Shown one piece after another: positions 6,960 through 15,724 of a DNA stretch of 24,611 nt. A model generated the notes under the pieces. That model ran no database searches, was not told where the DNA came from, and worked only from the letters and a program-made list of their open reading frames with translations. Within the stretch, counting starts at the first letter, position 1, and each line of letters opens with the position of its first letter. The stretch comes from Candidatus Methanomethylophilaceae archaeon (GTDB lineage: Archaea > Thermoplasmatota > Thermoplasmata > Methanomassiliicoccales > Methanomethylophilaceae): positions 1 through 24,611 of the forward strand of contig JAFSYZ010000041.1 in assembly GCA_017455785.1 (NCBI GenBank), given 5' to 3'. Position numbers and translations under genes: made by a program.

Positions 6960-7217
6960 TTATTGCTGTATTTAACTGATTCCTTTCCTATCTGGACAAT
7001 ATCGAAGTATAATGTATAAAAATACTAAATTCGTGTCATCAAAAAAATTTCATTGAGTAACAAGAATTTTCAATGTTAAATATACATCGATAACATTGAT
7101 AATTTGTTTTGAGATTTTTACAGAGTAAAATAGTAAATTGAAACATACGAACTGCATACGAATTTAGTATTTTGATAAGTTGGATGTTACCGCTTACCTT
7201 AAAATCGATAATAGTGC

Positions 7218-7223
7218 TATATA
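7218..7223 (+). promoter_or_regulatory. TATA box of the iron/corrinoid importer operon
   Basis: TATATA with its first T 28 nt before the ATG at 7246, the leaderless spacing seen repeatedly in this window. It supports 7246 rather than the in-frame TTG at 7180 as the start. Confidence 0.65.
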
Positions 7224-7245
7224 CCCCCAGGGCGTATCTATAGGC

Positions 7246-8343
7246 ATGAATTTGAAGCTCGTAACACTCGTGCTCGTCATTATTTTAGCTGTGACGGCTA
7301 TTGGTGTGGTAGTCTACAGCAACTCAAATAACAATCAGCAGGGAGGCGACACCCCTATCGAGGAGAAGGATGTCACCATCATCGACAGTCTTGGTAGGGA
7401 GGTCACCATTCGTTCCCCGGTAAAGAGCTTCTGTACAGTGAACTCCAGTGCAGCGGAATTCTTCCAGATACTTGGAGTTAGTAACCGTATCGTCGGTGCC
7501 GACAGTTCCATCGTCGAGAAGATTCCGGTCTACAAGGATGTCACGAACATAGGTAATTACAAGACTCCCTCGGGCGAGGTCATTGCATCCACTGGAAGCA
7601 AGATCGTCATCTCCCAGTCATCCTCAAGGGCCATCTCTGACGCTACTGAACAGGCACTGAAGGACAACTATGGCATCACGGTACTTCGTCTGGACTGTTA
7701 CGGTGAAACAATGATGAGGGATATAGGCGAGCTTCTTAAGATTCTTATTTCTGATAAGGCAGAAACAGCTTTCCAGGAATACAAAGGCTTGTACGATTCC
7801 ATCACTAACACCGTCCTTGAGAAATCGAAGGATGTGTCAGGAGACCCAACTTTCCTCCTGTTCTACACCAGTATGAGTAAGACCGAAGGTACTTACTACA
7901 GCGAGAAATCGGAGCTCAGCAGGAAGACCACGGCCATCCACGGACACAACGCATTGATCGATATGGGCGTCACATCCACTTCCGTGACGGCCAAACCATC
8001 TGCTGAGGCGATCTACAATTTTGACCAGGAAGGAAATCTGGACATCATCATCCTCAGAGGAACTTCAGGTAAAGATCCGTCCGTCGATTACCAGGTATTG
8101 CTCGACACCGGAAAATCCATAGCAGGATTCGATTCCATGAATGTGATCCAGGCCGGAAACATATATGTCATCCACACGGAGGTCATGTCCGGACCGCGTG
8201 ATTATATCGGACTGGTCTGCATTGCAGAAGCCTTCGGAATCGATACAGGCCTCGATTACGACCAATTGACGAACGATTTTAACGATAAATACGGATTCGT
8301 CCTAGACATGGGATACGTCATGGCGCAGTTCCCTGCTGCATGA
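7246..8343 (+). CDS. ABC importer substrate-binding protein (FecB/BtuF-like)
   Basis: A 365-residue protein of the periplasmic-binding-protein fold used for iron-siderophore, heme or cobalamin uptake (PF01497 type). An N-terminal membrane segment (about residues 5-24) is followed by a low-complexity SNSNNNQQGGDT linker. There is no lipobox cysteine, so it is probably tethered by the uncleaved or signal-like helix. The first lobe begins VTIIDSLGREVTIRSPVKSF, and ILGVSNRIVGADSSI is the classic first-lobe segment of the family. It is the first gene of a three-gene operon with the permease 13 bases downstream. Specificity is undetermined; in this lineage both iron and corrinoids are plausible cargo. 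Confidence 0.85.
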   Translation: MNLKLVTLVLVIILAVTAIGVVVYSNSNNNQQGGDTPIEEKDVTIIDSLGREVTIRSPVKSFCTVNSSAAEFFQILGVSNRIVGADSSIVEKIPVYKDVTNIGNYKTPSGEVIASTGSKIVISQSSSRAISDATEQALKDNYGITVLRLDCYGETMMRDIGELLKILISDKAETAFQEYKGLYDSITNTVLEKSKDVSGDPTFLLFYTSMSKTEGTYYSEKSELSRKTTAIHGHNALIDMGVTSTSVTAKPSAEAIYNFDQEGNLDIIILRGTSGKDPSVDYQVLLDTGKSIAGFDSMNVIQAGNIYVIHTEVMSGPRDYIGLVCIAEAFGIDTGLDYDQLTNDFNDKYGFVLDMGYVMAQFPAA

Positions 8344-8356
8344 ACGTAATGGTGAT

Positions 8357-9466
8357 ATGATGGAAAAGGAACCGGGCGGTCGTCTGAATGCGATCTACTC
8401 CGCATCGAAGACCAAGAAGATGGGATTCATAGTGGTCGCCATGTTCCTGATCCTGATATCCATCGTCGTTTCCGTAAGCATCGGTGCTGTAGATATCCCG
8501 TTATCGGACACCATTAAGGTGTTCCTCCATTCGCTTCTGCCATCATTCTTCGACGGCCCGGACAAGGAATGGTACTCCGACATCATCATAAACTCGAGGA
8601 TGTCACGTACCATCCTCTGTGTGGTCTGCGGTTTCAGTCTGGCAATCGCAGGTGCTGTGATGCAGAACATCCTCCGCAATCCATTGGTCAGCCCATTCAC
8701 ACTAGGTCTGTCATCAGCCGCCTCCTTCGGTGCCGCTGTGGCCATCCTATTCGGAGCAGGCATAACCGGTTCCATAATGATACTCGGTCACGAGTTCTTC
8801 GTCAAGAACCTCTTCATCGCCGGATTGGCCATATTGTGGAGTCTGATCAGTGTAAGCATCGTTATCGTCCTATCCAGAAGAAGGAACATCTCACGCTCCA
8901 CTGTCATCCTCATCGGTGTGATCATAGGTTATCTGTTCCAAGCAGGCATCGCGGCCATCAAGTACTTCTCCGATGACGATGCCCTCCGTGAGATCACATT
9001 GTGGCTGATGGGAGGCATGTGGAATGCCACATGGGGCGTTGTGCTTCTTGTCCTCCCGGTGGTCATCGTATGTGACGTTCTGATAGAATCCAGGGCGGCC
9101 AAGGTCAACATCCTCTCAGCAGGGGATGATGTGGCCCACAGCTTAGGGATAAACGTCACATCGCTAAGGACGACCCTTCTGATCCTCAGTACGGTCATCT
9201 CAGCGATATGTATCGCATTCACAGGGATAATCGGATTCATAGGCCTGGTTGCACCCCACGTAGTTAGGATGATCATAGGCAACGACAGCAGATATCTCTT
9301 CATTGCATCTGGATTGTTGGGTTCCCTGATCCTTGTGGTCTCCGATATAGTATCCAGGATGATCATGAGGCCCGAAGAACTTCCGGTTGGTATCATAATG
9401 TACCTCATCGGAGGAGCGTTCTTCATCTGGCTGGTCTCAGGTAACAGGAAAGAGGTGACGATGTGA
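8357..9466 (+). CDS. ABC importer permease (FecCD/BtuC family)
   Basis: A 369-residue permease with about nine or ten membrane helices and clear FecCD/BtuC marks: SRMSRTILCVVCGFSLAIAG and AVMQNILRNPLVSPFTLGL in the first half, and TGIIGFIGLVAPHVVRMIIG in the second. It forms the channel of the importer with the neighbouring ATPase. Two adjacent ATGs (8357 and 8360) could start it; GGTGAT lies directly upstream, and 8360 has the more usual spacing. The stop overlaps the start of the ATPase gene by four bases, typical of translational coupling. The N-terminal 30 residues are charged and cytosolic. Confidence 0.92.
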   Translation: MMEKEPGGRLNAIYSASKTKKMGFIVVAMFLILISIVVSVSIGAVDIPLSDTIKVFLHSLLPSFFDGPDKEWYSDIIINSRMSRTILCVVCGFSLAIAGAVMQNILRNPLVSPFTLGLSSAASFGAAVAILFGAGITGSIMILGHEFFVKNLFIAGLAILWSLISVSIVIVLSRRRNISRSTVILIGVIIGYLFQAGIAAIKYFSDDDALREITLWLMGGMWNATWGVVLLVLPVVIVCDVLIESRAAKVNILSAGDDVAHSLGINVTSLRTTLLILSTVISAICIAFTGIIGFIGLVAPHVVRMIIGNDSRYLFIASGLLGSLILVVSDIVSRMIMRPEELPVGIIMYLIGGAFFIWLVSGNRKEVTM

Positions 9467-10242
9467 CACTGACTATCGAAGGGATAACCCAGGGGTATGG
9501 AAGTAACATCGTCCTGAAGGACATCTCGTTCGAGGTGAAGAAAGGACAGATCGTCTCTGTACTCGGCCCCAACGGATCAGGAAAATCCACTCTGATCAGA
9601 ACTGTCTGTGGTATGTTGAAACCCCGTGCAGGAACCATATGTGTAGAAGACAAGGACCTTTCGTCTATGGACAGGAAGGATTTCTCGAAGATGATTGGAT
9701 ACGTGCCGCAGAAGTACGTCCCATCTGATTACATGACCGTGTTCGATGCCGTCCTGATCGGACGTGCACCCTATATGTCATGGTCCTACTCCGAGAATGA
9801 TATGATCGCAGCTGAAGAGGCGATGGAAAAGGTGGGCATCTTCGAACTGGCTGAGAGATACATAAACGACCTCTCAGGCGGACAGATGCAGAAGGTCGTA
9901 CTTGCAAGGGCATTAGCCCAGGACCCCCAGTTCTACGTCCTTGACGAACCTACCAGCGCATTGGATCTAAAGAACCAGATGGTTGCCATGAACACTATGA
10001 GGGACATGGTCACCGATGGAAAAGCCGGAGCTCTCGTAGCCCTTCACGATCTCAATCTGGCACTGCATTTCAGCGATTGTGTGGTGATGCTCAAGGACGG
10101 CAACGTTTACGCCAAAGGCGACCCTTACGATGTGATAAATGAGAAATCCATCCGTGATGTATATGGGGTAGAATCCGAGATCATGGAGGGCCGTGAAGGC
10201 CGTTTCGTCCATGTTCTTGAGAAAATAAACGGTTCGCAGTGA
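9463..10242 (+). CDS. ABC importer ATP-binding protein (FecE/BtuD family)
   Basis: A 259-residue ATPase starting at GTG within the GTGA overlap with the permease gene; AGGTGA at about 9453-9458 serves as ribosome binding site. Walker A GPNGSGKST spans 35-43. VPQKYVPSDYMTVFDAVLIGR is the Q-loop region typical of iron/B12 importers. The signature is LSGGQMQKVVLARALAQ and Walker B is FYVLDEPTSALD, with the switch histidine in ALHDLNLALHFSD. It drives uptake of the substrate bound by the first gene product. Last gene of the operon; a new promoter follows before the THEP1 gene. Confidence 0.92.
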   Translation: MTLTIEGITQGYGSNIVLKDISFEVKKGQIVSVLGPNGSGKSTLIRTVCGMLKPRAGTICVEDKDLSSMDRKDFSKMIGYVPQKYVPSDYMTVFDAVLIGRAPYMSWSYSENDMIAAEEAMEKVGIFELAERYINDLSGGQMQKVVLARALAQDPQFYVLDEPTSALDLKNQMVAMNTMRDMVTDGKAGALVALHDLNLALHFSDCVVMLKDGNVYAKGDPYDVINEKSIRDVYGVESEIMEGREGRFVHVLEKINGSQ

Positions 10243-10276
10243 TACTTCGGTTGCACCATAACTTAAAACCACAGAT

Positions 10277-10288
10277 TATTTATTTTTA
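10277..10288 (+). promoter_or_regulatory. probable promoter of the THEP1-trm1-HAD operon
   Basis: TTATTTATTTTTA-like AT stretch about 35-45 nt before the ATG at 10322, predicting a short leader. GAGGATG lies just upstream of the start codon as a weak ribosome binding site. Confidence 0.45.
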
Positions 10289-10321
10289 GGGCGCAATTAC
10301 GTCTTGTTGTGAGGATGGGCT

Positions 10322-10873
10322 ATGGTCTCAGATGTCAAAATTGGAATTACTGGTCTGCCTGGGGCAGGTAAGACCACAGCATTGCTCAGTGTACTTAACA
10401 TGCTGAGCAAGGAGGATCCCGAACTCGTCATCGGAGGCATGATCAATGAACCCATCATCGAAGGCAGATACCGCATCGGTTTCACCACAAGGGACCTTCA
10501 GACCGGCGTCATAGAGACTTTTGCCCACAATACCATCGCCAGTAAGATAATGGTCGGTAAGATCGGCGTGGATATCGAGAAACTGAACAACGTCGGTGTC
10601 AACGCTATTAAGACAGCCTGTGAGAACTGTGACATCATCGTTATCGATGAAGTAGGAAAGATGGAGGTCGAGAGCGAGCTCTTCTGCCAGGTCGTCAGGG
10701 ATTCACTTGATGTCGATAAACCCATGATCATAACGCTCCACAAGAAGTCCAGGAACCCCCTTCTCCAGGACATCAGGAGGAGGGACGATGTCCGTATCCT
10801 CGAGGTCACCCCTACCAACCGTGATCTCCTTCCGTACAAGATCGTACGCCTGATGAACGGGGAAAACATCTGA
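10322..10873 (+). CDS. THEP1-family nucleoside-triphosphatase
   Basis: A 183-residue P-loop protein of the archaeal THEP1 family. It has Walker A GLPGAGKTT at about residues 10-18, GGMINEPIIEGRYRIGF after it (the family's GGxxxxExxxxGxRxGF segment), and Walker B CDIIVIDEVGKMEVES. C-terminal residues PTNRDLLPYKIV close the fold. Members hydrolyse NTPs in vitro; the cellular role is not established. It heads an operon in which every junction overlaps: its TGA shares a base with the ATG of trm1. The link to tRNA modification is only by context. Confidence 0.88.
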   Translation: MVSDVKIGITGLPGAGKTTALLSVLNMLSKEDPELVIGGMINEPIIEGRYRIGFTTRDLQTGVIETFAHNTIASKIMVGKIGVDIEKLNNVGVNAIKTACENCDIIVIDEVGKMEVESELFCQVVRDSLDVDKPMIITLHKKSRNPLLQDIRRRDDVRILEVTPTNRDLLPYKIVRLMNGENI

Positions 10874-11973
10874 TGAACGGTGTCCAGATTCTGGAGGGGG
10901 CAACGAAGCTATTCGTTCCCGAGGACCATTCTTCCGGCGGTCCAGGTAAGATAAACGGCTCGGTCTTCTTCAATGAGCAGATGGCATTCAACAGGGACAT
11001 AAGCGTGATGTTTCTCCGTGCATTCAACAAGGAGATGAGTGTTGCCGATGCCATGACCGCAACCGGTTCAAGGGCAGTAAGGATAGCCAATGAGGCACCT
11101 AAGACCATCGTTACAGCGAATGACATCTCCGCTTATGCCATCCCGTATATCGAGAAGAACATCGCCCTGAATAATCTGACCAATTGTACACCTTCCAATC
11201 GTAATCTCCATACATTACTCAGCGAGAATGTCTTCGATTACATCGATATCGATCCCTTCGGTTCACCAATGCCGTTCATCCATTCTACCATACAGGGTGT
11301 AAAAAGACACGGTTATCTTGCCATCACAGCAACCGATGCAGCACCACTTGCAGGTGCCCACGCGCCCAAATGCAGACGCAGATATCAGGTAGAACCGTTG
11401 AGAGGCGTGATGTGCCATGAAGCAGGCCTAAGGATATTGATCGGAACGATGGCAAGGGAGATGGCAAAATTCGACAAGGGATTGCGTCCGATGCTTTCTT
11501 TCAGTGCTGACCATTACTTCAGAACTTATCTGCAGGTGATGAATGGAGCTGCCAATGCCGATGCGGCCCTGGACAGTCTTGTGTACATCGCATTCGACCC
11601 TGTAACGCTGGAAAGATCGTTCTCCAAGGAGAAGGATGACAAACATATGTACGGGCCATTCTGGGGCGGGAAACTGTTCGATAAGGAACACCTCTCCTTG
11701 ATGAGAACAGATGGCGTATGTGTGAGGAAGAAGTGTGACAAGATGATGTCATTGTGGAAGGAAGAGATCGATGACATCCCTTTGATGTACGATATGAGCG
11801 AGATCGCATCACATCTGAAAGTTACAACACCGCGTTATGACACCTTCATCGAACGCATGAACGAATATGGAAGGACGTCACGTACACACATCTCACCTAC
11901 CGGATTCAAGACAGAGCTTTCATTGAAGGAGATCTTCGATGTGTTCACAGAGGTCTCCAAGGAGACCGTATGA
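10873..11973 (+). CDS. trm1: tRNA (guanine-N2) dimethyltransferase Trm1
   Basis: A 366-residue methyltransferase of the Trm1 family, which makes N2,N2-dimethylguanosine at position 26 of tRNA using S-adenosylmethionine. The N-terminus begins with ILEGATKLFVPE, and VFFNEQMAFNRDISVMFLRA follows. The SAM-binding region is VADAMTATGSRAVRIANEAP. YIDIDPFGSPMPFIHST is the catalytic DPFGS motif, and LAITATDAAPLAGAHAPKC and MCHEAGLRILIG are further family blocks. Length is normal. The ATG overlaps the THEP1 stop, and its own stop overlaps the HAD gene start by four bases. Confidence 0.93.
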   Translation: MNGVQILEGATKLFVPEDHSSGGPGKINGSVFFNEQMAFNRDISVMFLRAFNKEMSVADAMTATGSRAVRIANEAPKTIVTANDISAYAIPYIEKNIALNNLTNCTPSNRNLHTLLSENVFDYIDIDPFGSPMPFIHSTIQGVKRHGYLAITATDAAPLAGAHAPKCRRRYQVEPLRGVMCHEAGLRILIGTMAREMAKFDKGLRPMLSFSADHYFRTYLQVMNGAANADAALDSLVYIAFDPVTLERSFSKEKDDKHMYGPFWGGKLFDKEHLSLMRTDGVCVRKKCDKMMSLWKEEIDDIPLMYDMSEIASHLKVTTPRYDTFIERMNEYGRTSRTHISPTGFKTELSLKEIFDVFTEVSKETV

Positions 11974-12629
11974 CCGAGATGCAGCTGATCATATTCGATA
12001 TGGATGGTACCATATGCGATTCCTGGCCTGCCATGCTCTATTGTTACAGGGAAACCCTGAAGGAATGGGGCTACGAAGATATGCCGGATGAGGAGTTCTG
12101 GTCCTATTTCGTCGGATATCTGCCTGATAACCTCAGATTGATGCTGCACACACAAGACGATGATGAAGTCGAGAAGGCGGTCAGATTCTTCAGGCAGAAG
12201 TACGAGGAGAAAGGACATGCCATGGGAAAACCTTTCGATAATGTCCCCGAAACTGTCAGAAAGTTACATGACCAGGGTTTCAAGATTGGATTGGCCACAA
12301 TGACATTGGAAAAGTACGCAATAAACACCCTGGAGAAGATTGGAATTCTGGATTGCTTCGATGTCGTCAAAGGATCATTGGCCAAAGGTGAAAGATCCAA
12401 GACCGATATGATCAGACAGTGCATGGAAGAAACAGGAGTTGACCATCTTCTGACATTGATGGTGGGGGACGGTTTCAATGATCTAGAAGCCGCCAAGAAG
12501 GCAGGAACGCATTTCCTTGCAGCAGCGTATGGTTTCGGTCTTACTGAGGATAACTGCAAGGAATACGGCATCAGCTACGTAAAGGATCCTAGGGCCCTCT
12601 ACGATGCGGTGATCGGATTCAAAGGCTGA
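11970..12629 (+). CDS. HAD-superfamily hydrolase (phosphoglycolate phosphatase-like)
   Basis: A 219-residue HAD hydrolase. Motif I is IIFDMDGTICDSW with the nucleophile Asp10 and acid/base Asp12. A helical C1 cap follows at about residues 18-80, motif II lies in IGLATMT, a lysine lies in VKGSLAKG, and motif IV is MVGDGFNDLEAAKKAG. Overall it is closest to the Gph/PGMB branch. The substrate cannot be assigned. It is the last gene of the THEP1-trm1 operon (ATGA overlap) and is convergent with pflB, 17 bases apart. Unlike the remnant at 2122-2364, all catalytic motifs are intact. Confidence 0.87.
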   Translation: MTEMQLIIFDMDGTICDSWPAMLYCYRETLKEWGYEDMPDEEFWSYFVGYLPDNLRLMLHTQDDDEVEKAVRFFRQKYEEKGHAMGKPFDNVPETVRKLHDQGFKIGLATMTLEKYAINTLEKIGILDCFDVVKGSLAKGERSKTDMIRQCMEETGVDHLLTLMVGDGFNDLEAAKKAGTHFLAAAYGFGLTEDNCKEYGISYVKDPRALYDAVIGFKG

Positions 12630-12646
12630 ATCCTATTCTGTGGGAC

Positions 12647-14908
12647 TTACAGAGTATCGTGGCACGTACGTGCGATCACATCGAGCTGCTGTTCCCTCGT
12701 GAGATTGATGAACTTCACCGCATAGCCTGAGACACGAATAGTGAAGTTTGCGTAAGCCGGGTCCTCCGGGTGGTTCATGATCTCTATCAGTTTCTCCCTG
12801 TTGAACACGTTGACATTCAGATGATGGGCACCCTGTGAGAAGTATCCATCTAAGACATCCACCAATGATTCTACCCTCTCGTCTTCGTTATGTCCAAGGG
12901 AACTTGGATTGAGAGTCTGAGTGTTGGATATGCCATCAAGAGCATAATCATACGGCAGTTTGGAGACCGAATTCAGAGATGCCAATAATCCGTTGGTGTC
13001 TGCACCATATGATGGCGATGCACCAGGTGAGAACGGTGTGAATGCAGGCCTTCCGTCAGGTGTCGCACCTGTCGCCTTACCATAGACGATGTTAGATGTT
13101 ATCGTGAGGATGGACATCGTGTGCTCTGCATCCCTGTATGTCTTGTACCTCTTCACCTTCTTCAGGAAAAGTTTCAGAATAAGGATCGCGATGCTGTCTG
13201 CCCTATCGTCATCGTTACCGTATTTCGGGAAATCCCCTTCGGTCTCGAAACCTGTAACGAAGCCGGTCTCATCCCTGATCGTCTTCACCTTTGCATACTT
13301 GATTGCGGAAAGGGAGTCCACGACGTGTGAGAATCCTGCTATTCCTGTGGCGAAGGTCCTTCTGGCCCTGGTATTGATCAAGGCCATCTCGGCAGCCTCG
13401 TAATAGTACTTGTCGTGCATGTAATGGATGACGTTGAGAGTGTTAACGTAAACACCGGCCAGCCATTCCAGCATCAGTTCGAAATGGTACATGACGTCAT
13501 CATAATCGAGGTATTCGGATGTGATAGGAGGGGTCGGAGGAGTGACCTGGATACGATTGCCGTCCTTATCCCTGTACTTCTCATCCACACCGCCGTTGAT
13601 CGCGTAAAGGAGACATTTGGCAAGGTTCGCTCTGGCACCGAAGAACTGCAGCTCCCTTCCTGTCTCTGTAGCTGATACACAGCAGCATATGCTGTAATCA
13701 TCACCCCAATGGGGACGCATGACCTCATCGTTCTCATACTGTATCGAAGAAGTCCTCACTGATATCCTGGCGGCATAACGTTTGAAATTCTCGGGGAGTT
13801 CCGGTGCGTACAAAACTGTGAGGTTAGGTTCAGGTGCCGGACCCATGTTCTCCAAAGTGTGAAGGAACCTGTAGTCGCTGCGTGTGACCATGTGTCTGCC
13901 GGTATTGGAACGTCCGGCAACTGATAACGTGGCCCAGACCGGATCTCCTGAGAACAACTGATTGTAGGACGGGATCCTTGCGAACTTGACCATCCTGAAC
14001 TTCATGACCAGATGATCTATCAGTTCTTGTGCCTCCTTCTCCGTGAGCGTACCCTCATCCAGATCCCTCTGGATGTAGATGTCCAGAAATGTGGATATCC
14101 TACCTACGGACATGGCGGCCCCGTTCTGTGTCTTGATCGCTGCCAGATAACCGAAGTACAGCCACTGGATGGCCTCTTTGGCGTTCACAGCTGGTTTGGA
14201 GATGTCGAAACCATAGATCTTGGCCATCTCCTTCATACCTTCGAGGGCCCTGATCTGTTCGGAGATCTCCTCCCTCAGACGGATGACCCCGTCTGTCATG
14301 GATAGTGAACCGCAGTATGCGAAGTCGTCCTTCTTCTTCCTGATCAGGAAATCGATACCATAGAGTGCGATCCTTCTGTAGTCACCGACTATCCTGCCCC
14401 TTCCGTAGGTATCGGGCAGGCCTGTGATGATGTGACAATGTCTGGCGACCCTCATCTGTTCGGTGTAGGCATCGAACACTCCCTGATTATGGGTCTTGTG
14501 GTAACGCGTGAAGATCGTGTGGAAGTCGGGATTTACCTTGTAACCGTATGTTTCCGCAGCCTCTTCGGCCATTTTGATTCCGCCGAAGGGCATGAAGGCC
14601 CTCTTGAGAGGCTTGTCTGTCTGAAGACCGACTATCTTTTCCAGACCTTTGAGATCGTCACTAATGTATCCGGGGCCATAGGATGTCAATGATGAGACCA
14701 CTTCCGTCTCACATTCAAGAACGCCGCCTTTGAGGAATTCCGCCCTCTGCAGCTCCTGAACCTTCTTCCAAAGTGTGTTCGTAGCCTCCGTCGGTCCCTC
14801 GAGGAAACTCTCGTCACCGTCATATGGAGTGTAGTTCTTTACGATGAAATCCCTTACGTCGGTCTCGTGCTTCCACTGTGTTCCCTTGAATCCTCTCCAG
14901 CCGTCCAT
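12647..14908 (-). CDS. pflB: pyruvate formate-lyase
   Basis: A 753-residue glycyl-radical enzyme converting pyruvate and CoA to acetyl-CoA and formate. The radical glycine is Gly728 in IRVSGYAVKF near the C-terminus. The active-site cysteines are in SICCCVSAT (catalytic pair Cys409-Cys410), where one extra cysteine stands in place of the usual alanine. LQFFGARANLAKCLLYAING follows, as in bacterial PflB. The N-terminus MDGWRGFKGTQWKHETDVRD aligns with bacterial starts, so the ATG at 14908 is chosen over an in-frame TTG at 14956. A TATA box at 14942-14948 supports this. Length matches bacterial PflB (about 745-760). It is rare in methanogens and close to bacterial forms, suggesting transfer. 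pflA lies directly upstream on the same strand. Confidence 0.95.
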   Translation of the reverse strand: MDGWRGFKGTQWKHETDVRDFIVKNYTPYDGDESFLEGPTEATNTLWKKVQELQRAEFLKGGVLECETEVVSSLTSYGPGYISDDLKGLEKIVGLQTDKPLKRAFMPFGGIKMAEEAAETYGYKVNPDFHTIFTRYHKTHNQGVFDAYTEQMRVARHCHIITGLPDTYGRGRIVGDYRRIALYGIDFLIRKKKDDFAYCGSLSMTDGVIRLREEISEQIRALEGMKEMAKIYGFDISKPAVNAKEAIQWLYFGYLAAIKTQNGAAMSVGRISTFLDIYIQRDLDEGTLTEKEAQELIDHLVMKFRMVKFARIPSYNQLFSGDPVWATLSVAGRSNTGRHMVTRSDYRFLHTLENMGPAPEPNLTVLYAPELPENFKRYAARISVRTSSIQYENDEVMRPHWGDDYSICCCVSATETGRELQFFGARANLAKCLLYAINGGVDEKYRDKDGNRIQVTPPTPPITSEYLDYDDVMYHFELMLEWLAGVYVNTLNVIHYMHDKYYYEAAEMALINTRARRTFATGIAGFSHVVDSLSAIKYAKVKTIRDETGFVTGFETEGDFPKYGNDDDRADSIAILILKLFLKKVKRYKTYRDAEHTMSILTITSNIVYGKATGATPDGRPAFTPFSPGASPSYGADTNGLLASLNSVSKLPYDYALDGISNTQTLNPSSLGHNEDERVESLVDVLDGYFSQGAHHLNVNVFNREKLIEIMNHPEDPAYANFTIRVSGYAVKFINLTREQQLDVIARTCHDTL

Positions 14909-14941
14909 CTGATGGTCCCAAAACGGACAGACAGTATGATG

Positions 14942-14948
14942 ATATAAA
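14942..14948 (-). promoter_or_regulatory. TATA box of pflB
   Basis: TTTATAT on the minus strand, first T 40 nt before the pflB ATG, predicting a leader of about 12 nt. It lies just past the pflA stop, so pflB can be transcribed apart from pflA, as is needed when the large enzyme must outnumber its activase. Confidence 0.55.
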
Positions 14949-14968
14949 CATTGCAAACACGGCCGTTA

Positions 14969-15724
14969 TCATACACCCTTCAAGATGGATGAAGCGGTCC
15001 TGATTTCATCAGAAGTGGGTGGTTCAACCCCTTGTAACCGGTATTCCAATCCCAATGATTCGTATTTGTGTACGCCTAGGGTGTGGTACGGCAGGATGTC
15101 CACCTTCTCGATGTTGCTAAGTGTGTCCAGGAATTCCCTTGTATGTTTGAGATCCTCGATATCGTCCGTATGGCCAGGAACAAGGACATATCTTATCCAA
15201 ACCGGCTTCCCGATATCCGATAGGTGTCTGAGACAACGCATGATGTTGGAATTGTCCCATCCTGTCAACTCCTTATGGGCATCAGGATCGATGTGTTTGA
15301 TATCCACTAGCAGGATATCTGTGTATGACATGAGAAGATCGAACGTCTCAAGGTAAGAGGGATCGTCCTTAAAAGGCTGGACGGACGTGTCTATACACGT
15401 TCCTATGTTCCTTCTCTTGGCCTCTCTGAACAATGATATGAGGAAATCGATCTGCAGCAGGGGTTCTCCTCCGCTTACCGTTATACCGCCGTGTTTGCCC
15501 CAGTACGGCCTGTAGTTCTCCGCACGGTCAAGTATCTCACCGACGGTCATCTCATCCCCTGAATCGATGGCCCATGTGTTGGGATTATGACAGTACTTGC
15601 ATCTCATCCTGCATCCCTGTAGGAATATGGCGAATCTCACTCCTGGGCCGTCCACTGAAGCGAACGTCTCAAGTGAATTCACCCTTCCTGTTCTGGAAAT
15701 GTCGGACGAATCGTTCTGTACCAT
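14969..15724 (-). CDS. pflA: pyruvate formate-lyase activating enzyme
   Basis: A radical-SAM enzyme of about 251 residues that installs the glycyl radical on PflB. The cluster motif Cys38-x3-Cys42-x2-Cys45 is in QGCRMRCKYCHNPNTW. ETFASVDGPGVRFAIFLQGC precedes it and VSGGEPLLQ follows, both standard for PflA. The start is uncertain. The ATG at 15724 matches the family N-terminus, but the frame stays open to 15742, 15799 (ATG codons) and 15835 (GTG). A minus-strand TATA near 15845-15851 would best suit 15799, giving about 25 extra residues without known homology. It lies upstream of pflB and divergent from purA. Confidence 0.93.
   Translation of the reverse strand: MVQNDSSDISRTGRVNSLETFASVDGPGVRFAIFLQGCRMRCKYCHNPNTWAIDSGDEMTVGEILDRAENYRPYWGKHGGITVSGGEPLLQIDFLISLFREAKRRNIGTCIDTSVQPFKDDPSYLETFDLLMSYTDILLVDIKHIDPDAHKELTGWDNSNIMRCLRHLSDIGKPVWIRYVLVPGHTDDIEDLKHTREFLDTLSNIEKVDILPYHTLGVHKYESLGLEYRLQGVEPPTSDEIRTASSILKGV

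Larger units (their letters stand above)
6925..7245. promoter_or_regulatory. regulatory region between two divergent ABC transporter operons
   Basis: These 321 bases hold no gene and are AT-rich. On the exporter side there is a strong Shine-Dalgarno and the inverted repeat TTTAG-N6-CTAAA (6944-6959). In the middle, AAAATACTAAATTCGT at 7019-7034 recurs as an exact reverse complement at 7158-7173. Beside the second copy, CATACGAA occurs twice in direct orientation 11 bases apart (7144-7151 and 7155-7162), about one DNA helical turn. On the importer side a TATA box at 7218-7223 precedes the ATG at 7246. The arrangement suggests regulator sites upstream of the importer promoter. Confidence 0.6.

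Noticed and set aside
7180..7245. N-terminal extension of the importer binding protein from TTG at 7180
   Set aside because: The extension runs through the TATA box at 7218-7223, and the membrane/signal helix begins directly at the ATG at 7246.
12630..12646. Terminator between the HAD gene and pflB
   Set aside because: Only a weak CTGT/ACAG pairing is present in the 17-base gap, with no T-run.
13089..14692. Long open frames on the plus strand opposite pflB
   Set aside because: They mirror the minus-strand coding frame, show no family motifs or start signals, and pflB is unambiguous.
12647..14956. pflB starting at the upstream TTG (14956)
   Set aside because: The extra 16 residues have no counterpart in PflB, the codon is TTG, and the TATA box lies between it and the ATG at 14908, so it would not be transcribed.
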